A stretch of DNA of 45,678 bases from an uncultured Lachnospiraceae bacterium (GTDB taxonomy: Bacteria > Bacillota > Clostridia > Lachnospirales > Lachnospiraceae), in assembly GCA_910587715.1 (NCBI GenBank), contig CAJUMV010000034.1, positions 1-45,678 on the forward strand, in the 5' to 3' direction. Position numbers and translations under genes: made by a program. Below the pieces are notes generated by a model. The model saw only the letters and a program-made list of their open reading frames with translations. It was not told the DNA's origin and searched no databases. This document shows, in pieces, positions 40,989 to 45,678 of this stretch. How positions within the stretch are numbered: the stretch's first letter is position 1; each line of letters opens with the position of its first letter.

Positions 40989-42182
40989 TCAGATATCCAG
41001 TCCGCTGACCTCGCGGTTATTGTACTTCGCGAGAACCTGATGAATCTTGTCCGTGGGCGTGTAGATGTTCGCCATGGATGCGTCGTGGTTCATGAAGTCG
41101 ATAATGGATGCGATAAATTTGCTCATATCCGCCTCTATGTAGTAGGGCTTTTCTTTTAATTCCGGCGGCTGATAGCACAGGTTTGTCGTCACGATCCGGT
41201 CGAAGTAGCATTTTTCGTAGGCGGTGTCAAAGGCGAAGAGCCCGTCCGTGAACAGCCCGAAGGTACAGCAGATAAAGACGCGCTTGGCGTTCATTTTCTT
41301 CAATTGTCTGGCGGTGTCGATCATGCTGCCGCCGGAGGAAATCATGTCGTCGATGACGATCACGTCCTTGCCGTCCACGTTATCCCCCAGAAATTCATGC
41401 GCTACAATGGGGTTTTTCCCGTTTACGATCGTGGAGTAATCCCGTCGTTTGTAGAACATGCCCGTGTCCACGCCGAGCACGTTTGCCAGATAGACCGCCC
41501 GGTCTAACGCCCCCTCGTCGGGGCTGATGACAAGCGTGTGATTCTTGTCGATAATCAGGTTTTTCTCCATGCGAAGAAGCGCACGGATAAACTGATAGGG
41601 GGGCATGAAATTGTCGAACCCCTTGATGGGCACGGAATTTTGTACTCTAGGATCATGAGCGTCAAAGGTGATGAAATTGGATACGCCCATATCCATCAGC
41701 TCTTTGATGGCGTATGCGCAGTCGAGAGACTCCCTGCCGTTTCTTTTGTGCTGCCGTCCCTCGTAGAGAAAGGGCATGATCACATTGATGCGGTGTGCCT
41801 TGCCGTTTATGGCGGAAATAATCCGCTTTAAGTCCTGATAGTGGTCGTCAGGGGACATATGGTTCGTGAAACCGTTCATACTGTAAGTGATGCTGTGGTT
41901 ACAGACATCCGTCAGCAGGAAAACATCCTTGCCCCTCACGGAATCGTGCAGGACGGCTTTGCCCTCTCCGGTTCCGAAGCGGGGGCACTCCACCTCCATC
42001 AGATAATTCTTTTCCATATAGCCGTGGAAGGCGGGGTCGCTTTTGACATTATTCTGCAAATCACGACGGTATTCCACCAGATGACTGTTTACCTTTTCTG
42101 CCAGGGGAAGAGCCGCCTTCGGGGCGAGAAGCTTCATTGCCGCCACCGGCATAGAATGTTCGAGTTGTTCTGTATTAGGCAT
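40989..42182 (-). CDS. prs: Ribose-phosphate pyrophosphokinase (long clostridial form)
   Basis: The 397-residue enzyme makes PRPP from ribose-5-phosphate and ATP for nucleotide, histidine and tryptophan synthesis. Recognisable parts are MPFLYEGRQHKRNGRES (ATP region), FDAHDPRVQN, VISPDEGALDRA and the PRPP loop VIVIDDMISSGGSMID. The usual enzyme is about 315 residues; this one has roughly 80 extra, mainly N-terminal, and DDMISSGGS in place of the common DDMIDTGGT. ATG 42182 follows GTGGAG; an in-frame extension to 42209 lies in promoter DNA with a tandem 11-base repeat. Confidence 0.93.
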   Translation of the reverse strand: MPNTEQLEHSMPVAAMKLLAPKAALPLAEKVNSHLVEYRRDLQNNVKSDPAFHGYMEKNYLMEVECPRFGTGEGKAVLHDSVRGKDVFLLTDVCNHSITYSMNGFTNHMSPDDHYQDLKRIISAINGKAHRINVIMPFLYEGRQHKRNGRESLDCAYAIKELMDMGVSNFITFDAHDPRVQNSVPIKGFDNFMPPYQFIRALLRMEKNLIIDKNHTLVISPDEGALDRAVYLANVLGVDTGMFYKRRDYSTIVNGKNPIVAHEFLGDNVDGKDVIVIDDMISSGGSMIDTARQLKKMNAKRVFICCTFGLFTDGLFAFDTAYEKCYFDRIVTTNLCYQPPELKEKPYYIEADMSKFIASIIDFMNHDASMANIYTPTDKIHQVLAKYNNREVSGLDI

Positions 42183-42199
42183 GTTTACTCCACTTATTA

Positions 42200-42221
42200 T
42201 TATAATCAACTTATAATCAAC
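42200..42221. repeat. Tandem 11-base duplication upstream of prs
   Basis: TTATAATCAAC occurs twice head to tail (42200-42210 and 42211-42221). On the minus strand each copy reads GTTGATTATAA, so TATAA-type -10 hexamers are duplicated 20-40 bases before the prs start. Confidence 0.7.
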
Positions 42222-42333
42222 GAAGAATGCTTACAAAAATTTTATAACATTTGTGTGGGGACATGTCAAGCGGATTCGGCGGCGGATCCCTTTGAAATCT
42301 CCCAAATAAAGGTAAAATTAAAGGCAGTTTGGC

Positions 42334-42362
42334 TTTACAAGCGTGCCAAGATGATGTAAAAT
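42334..42362 (+). promoter_or_regulatory. Promoter of der-plsY
   Basis: TTTACA (42334-42339) and TAAAAT (42357-42362) are separated by 17 bases, 48 bases before the der start. Confidence 0.7.
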
Positions 42363-42409
42363 CAAGCAGTATATGACTTGTTGCAGCGTGAAAAAATGGA
42401 GAGTTTGAC

Positions 42410-43747
42410 ATGAGTAAGAAAAGAACCAAGCCGATTGTGGCAGTGGTGGGAAGACCCAATGTGGGGAAATCCACCCTGTTTAACGCACTGGCAGGTGAAA
42501 ATATAGCAATCGTAAAGGACACGCCGGGCATTACCAGAGACCGGATTTATGCGGACGTTTCGTGGCTTGACCGGAATTTTACGCTGATTGATACGGGCGG
42601 CATCGAGCCGGAGAGTAAGGACATTATCCTGTCCCAGATGCGTGAGCAGGCGCAGATTGCCATAGATACGGCGGATGTGATTATTTTTCTTGTGGACGTA
42701 AAGCAGGGGCTGCAGGATGCGGATTCCAAAGTGGCTGACATGCTCAGACGTTCCAGAAAGCCTGTGATTCTGGCAGTCAATAAGGTAGACGATTTCAAGA
42801 AATATATGGCTGATACTTACGAGTTTTATAATCTGGGAATCGGGGAACCTTATCCCATATCCTCTACAAATCGTCTCGGTTTCGGGGAGCTTTTAGATGA
42901 GGTAATCGCCCACTTTGGGCAGGAGAGCGAGGGCGAGGAAGAGGATGACCGCATTAAGGTAGCGATTGTCGGGAAACCGAATGTGGGGAAATCCTCGATC
43001 ATCAATCGGCTGATTGGAGAGAACCGTCTGATTGTTTCGGATATTGCCGGGACGACGAGGGACGCGGTGGACACGGAGATTACGCACAACGGAAAAGAGT
43101 ATGTCTTTATTGATACGGCGGGGCTTCGGAGAAAAAATAAGATCAAAGAGGAATTGGAACGCTATATGATCATCCGCACGGTATCGGCGGTGGAGCGTGC
43201 GGATATCGCCGTGCTTATCATAGACGCGGTGGAGGGCGTGACGGAACAGGACGCCAAGATTGCAGGGATTGCCCATGACAGGGGCAAAGCCGTAATCATT
43301 GCGGTCAATAAATGGGACGCCATTGAAAAGGATAATCAGACGGTAAAGGAGTATACACAGAAAATAAGACAAGTGTTATCTTTTATGTCCTACGCGGAGA
43401 TCATGTTTATCTCGGCGGTGAGCGGACAGCGGCTGATGAAGCTCTACGACGTGATTGACGCGGTGAACGAGAACCATTCCATGCGTATAGCTACGGGCGT
43501 GTTAAACGAGATTGTGACAGAAGCGGTGGCGCTGCAGCAGCCCCCGTCGGACAAAGGAAAGCGCCTGCGCATCTATTATACGACGCAGGTGGCGGTAAAG
43601 CCGCCCACTTTTGTGATTTTTGTGAACGACAAGGAGCTGATGCATTTTTCCTATCTGCGGTATCTGGAAAACCAGATTCGGGATACCTTTGGCTTCGTGG
43701 GAACGCCCCTGAAGTTTTTTGTCAGGGAGAGAAAGGATAACAGATAA
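42410..43747 (+). CDS. der: Ribosome assembly GTPase Der (EngA)
   Basis: The 445-residue protein has two consecutive GTPase domains, each with its own P-loop: GRPNVGKSTLFNAL near residue 14 and GKPNVGKSSIINRL near 188. DTGGIE and DTAGLRRK are the G3 motifs, and NKVD and NKWD the G4 motifs. A KH-like C-terminal domain follows (about 355-440, LRIYYTTQ, FVIFVND). It is essential for 50S assembly. GGAGAG precedes the ATG. plsY starts two bases after its stop. Confidence 0.98.
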   Translation: MSKKRTKPIVAVVGRPNVGKSTLFNALAGENIAIVKDTPGITRDRIYADVSWLDRNFTLIDTGGIEPESKDIILSQMREQAQIAIDTADVIIFLVDVKQGLQDADSKVADMLRRSRKPVILAVNKVDDFKKYMADTYEFYNLGIGEPYPISSTNRLGFGELLDEVIAHFGQESEGEEEDDRIKVAIVGKPNVGKSSIINRLIGENRLIVSDIAGTTRDAVDTEITHNGKEYVFIDTAGLRRKNKIKEELERYMIIRTVSAVERADIAVLIIDAVEGVTEQDAKIAGIAHDRGKAVIIAVNKWDAIEKDNQTVKEYTQKIRQVLSFMSYAEIMFISAVSGQRLMKLYDVIDAVNENHSMRIATGVLNEIVTEAVALQQPPSDKGKRLRIYYTTQVAVKPPTFVIFVNDKELMHFSYLRYLENQIRDTFGFVGTPLKFFVRERKDNR

Positions 43748-43749
43748 AA

Positions 43750-44424
43750 GTGGAACGAATCTTTTGCTTACTGATTGGCTATGTATTTGGTCTTTTTCAA
43801 ACGGCATATATTTACGGGAGACTGCACGGCATTGATATCAGAAATTATGGGAGTGGCAATGCGGGCACGACGAATACGCTCCGGGTGTTCGGGACAAAAG
43901 CAGGACTTTTGGTGCTTTTTGGCGATATCATGAAATGCATTCTAGCGGTTGTGATTACGGGCGTTATTTTTGGCGACAGCCATCCGGATATGGTTTACCT
44001 GCTGAAAATGTACACAGCGGCGGGGGCGATCATCGGGCATAACTTTCCCTTCTACCTCAAATTCAAGGGTGGAAAGGGAATTGCGGCTACGGCGGGGCTG
44101 ATTCTGTCCTTTCACCCCTATCTGATTCCCATGGGAGTGATTCTGTTTTTCGGCGCGTTCTTTATCACCCACTATGTATCGCTTGGATCGCTTCTCGTGT
44201 ATGCGGGATTTATGATTGAGCTGGTGGTTTTGGGACAGATGGGCATATTTGGTATGTCGCAGGCGTATCTCATCGAGATGTATGTCATAGCGGGGTTCTT
44301 GACGGTGATGGCGTACTGGAAACACCGTGAGAACATTAAAAGGCTTTTGAGTGGTACGGAGCGGAAGACCTATCTGACGCACAAGAACGCGGGAGCGGAC
44401 GAAAGTACGGAGCGTAAGGCGTAG
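43750..44424 (+). CDS. plsY: Glycerol-3-phosphate acyltransferase PlsY
   Basis: The 224-residue integral membrane enzyme transfers acyl groups from acyl-phosphate (made by PlsX) to glycerol-3-phosphate (made by GpsA, next gene). Conserved motifs are YGSGNAGTTNTLRVFG, HNFPFYLKFKGGKGIAAT and a late E-containing cytoplasmic loop (KHRENIKRLLSGTE). About five to seven hydrophobic segments are visible. The C-terminal 20 residues beyond GTE are extra compared with the usual length. GTG 43750 lies two bases after der. Confidence 0.96.
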   Translation: MERIFCLLIGYVFGLFQTAYIYGRLHGIDIRNYGSGNAGTTNTLRVFGTKAGLLVLFGDIMKCILAVVITGVIFGDSHPDMVYLLKMYTAAGAIIGHNFPFYLKFKGGKGIAATAGLILSFHPYLIPMGVILFFGAFFITHYVSLGSLLVYAGFMIELVVLGQMGIFGMSQAYLIEMYVIAGFLTVMAYWKHRENIKRLLSGTERKTYLTHKNAGADESTERKA

Positions 44425-44556
44425 CGAAGTATTTACTGACATGGGAGCCTGCCGGGGACGGAATGTGTTGTGCAGAGGAGCAGGGAAGTCGGAAATTTAA
44501 GATTTGGATGCGGGCAGTTGCGGCGGTTAGCAGGAAACAATAAGGAGGCATATTAA

Positions 44557-45573
44557 ATGGCGGATATCAGTATCATAGGCGCAGGAAGCTGGGGGACGGC
44601 GTTGGCGGTTCTTCTTTATAAAAACGGACACAAGGTTACGGTCTGGTCGATTATGGAATCAGAGATAGATATGCTTCAGAAAGAGCATGAGCATAAGGAT
44701 AAGCTGCCGGGTGTCAAGCTGCCGGAGGATATGATGTTTACTACGGATCTGGAAGCGGCAGTTTCCGATAAGGATGTGCTCGTGCTGGCGGTTCCGTCTC
44801 CTTATACCAGAAGCACTTCCCATTCCATGCAGCCCTATGTGAAGGAGGGGCAGATTATTGTCAATGTGGCGAAGGGAATTGAGGAAAAGACCCTGATGAC
44901 CCTTTCCCAGATCATAGAGGAGGAGATTCCGCAGGCGGAGGTGGCGGTGCTTTCCGGTCCGTCCCATGCGGAGGAAGTGGGCAGAGGCATCCCCACAACG
45001 ATCGTGGTGGGAGCACAGAAGAAGGCGACAGCCGAGTATCTCCAGAATATTTTTATGAACGAGGTGTTCCGTGTCTATATCAGCCCGGATGTGCTCGGTA
45101 TTGAACTTGGCGCGGCGCTTAAGAACGTGGTGGCGCTGGCGGCGGGAATCGCCGATGGGCTTGGCTACGGGGACAACACGAAGGCGGCGCTCATCACAAG
45201 GGGCATTGCGGAGATAGCAAGGCTGGGGCTTGCCATGGGCGGCAGGATTGAGACGTTCAGCGGGCTTACCGGTATCGGTGACCTGATCGTGACCTGCGCT
45301 TCCATGCACTCCAGAAACCGCCGCGCCGGTATTCTGATCGGCAAAGGCTACACCATGGAGCAGGCGATGGACGAGGTGAAGATGGTGGTGGAGGGTGTTT
45401 ACTCTGCCAAGGCGGCTATGGGGCTTGCTGAAAAGTATGACGTGCAGCTTCCCATCATTGAGCAGGTGAACGCGGTTCTGTTTAACGGGATGCCTGTGGA
45501 CGAGGCGGTGAAGAACCTGATGCTGCGGGATAAGAAGATCGAGAATCCGCTGATTCCTTGGGAGGAGAAGTAG
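44557..45573 (+). CDS. gpsA: Glycerol-3-phosphate dehydrogenase [NAD(P)+]
   Basis: The 338-residue enzyme reduces dihydroxyacetone phosphate to glycerol-3-phosphate for phospholipid synthesis. The nucleotide fold begins IIGAGSWGTALAVLL, with VNVAKGIE, LSGPSHAEEV, ALKNVVALAAGIADGLGYGDNTKAALITRG (catalytic Lys in LKNV) and GLTGIGDLIVTC. The length is normal. AAGGAGG precedes ATG 44557. The 132-base gap after plsY shows no clear structure. Together with plsX, acpP and plsY it completes the first steps of phosphatidic acid synthesis. Confidence 0.98.
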   Translation: MADISIIGAGSWGTALAVLLYKNGHKVTVWSIMESEIDMLQKEHEHKDKLPGVKLPEDMMFTTDLEAAVSDKDVLVLAVPSPYTRSTSHSMQPYVKEGQIIVNVAKGIEEKTLMTLSQIIEEEIPQAEVAVLSGPSHAEEVGRGIPTTIVVGAQKKATAEYLQNIFMNEVFRVYISPDVLGIELGAALKNVVALAAGIADGLGYGDNTKAALITRGIAEIARLGLAMGGRIETFSGLTGIGDLIVTCASMHSRNRRAGILIGKGYTMEQAMDEVKMVVEGVYSAKAAMGLAEKYDVQLPIIEQVNAVLFNGMPVDEAVKNLMLRDKKIENPLIPWEEK

Positions 45574-45604
45574 GGGCGGAGCTTTTGATATGATACGAAG
45601 ATAG

Positions 45605-45628
45605 AGGGACTGTTTCGGCAGTCCTTTT
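45605..45628 (+). terminator. Terminator after gpsA
   Basis: An 8-base stem (45605-45612 with 45619-45626, one G:U) with the loop TTTCGG is followed by a short T run. It lies 31 bases after the gpsA stop. Confidence 0.75.
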
Positions 45629-45678
45629 AGTACCATATAAGTGTAAGAGATAAAGCATTTCATCAGTGCTTTACCTTC

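Noticed and set aside
44659..45663. Long open frame antisense to gpsA
   Set aside because: The plus-strand gpsA has complete motifs; the antisense frame is His/Leu/Arg-rich without domain signatures.

Overview
This window looks like chromosomal DNA of an anaerobic Firmicute in the class Clostridia, most likely a Lachnospiraceae member. The evidence is the gene order (yceD-rpmF-plsX-acpP-rnc-smc-ftsY, then ylxM-ffh-rpsP-khpA-rimM-trmD-rplS-rbgA-rnhB), strong AGGAGG ribosome binding sites, frequent GTG/TTG starts, Gram-positive sigma-A promoters, a DUF3021/LytTR pair, an xylanase lipoprotein and an atypically long PRPP synthetase. The species assignment is inference. I see no tRNA, rRNA, CRISPR array, insertion sequence or phage gene.

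Layout. 1-6020 is accessory: the tail of an unknown gene, a three-part flavoprotein/SCP2-like/membrane fusion, a LytTR regulator with its DUF3021 membrane partner, a GH10 xylanase lipoprotein, and a two-gene HTH plus HipA-like kinase module. 6018-8875 holds a tandem bacteriohemerythrin (minus strand) facing away from a Cache-domain chemoreceptor. 8953-16348 is the conserved housekeeping block for ribosomal protein L32, phospholipid and fatty acid synthesis (plsX, acpP), RNase III, SMC and FtsY. 16414-26380 is a variable segment between ftsY and ylxM-ffh. It carries threonine deaminase, YitT, a membrane-anchored GH25 lysozyme, a DUF1905-C39-like cysteine peptidase, a short soluble PocR-type chemoreceptor, a response regulator/intramembrane-type histidine kinase/ABC transporter set, and an XRE-family membrane regulator.

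26539-36133 is the second housekeeping block: signal recognition particle (ylxM, ffh), ribosomal proteins and ribosome or tRNA maturation (rpsP, khpA, rimM, trmD, rplS, rbgA), two type I signal peptidases, rnhB, FliK-like and FlhB-C-like genes, and yraN. A 190-bp fold-back element separates it from pgeF. 37326-40888 is a second two-component system with a very large kinase. The right end holds prs (minus strand), then der, plsY and gpsA. PlsX, ACP, PlsY and GpsA together supply the acyl chain and glycerol-3-phosphate for phosphatidic acid synthesis.

Most promising for follow-up are the HTH/HipA-like kinase pair, the fold-back element at 36156-36343, the palindrome covering the -35 of the ylxM-ffh promoter, the DUF1905-cysteine peptidase fusion, and the flavoprotein/SCP2-like/membrane fusion.
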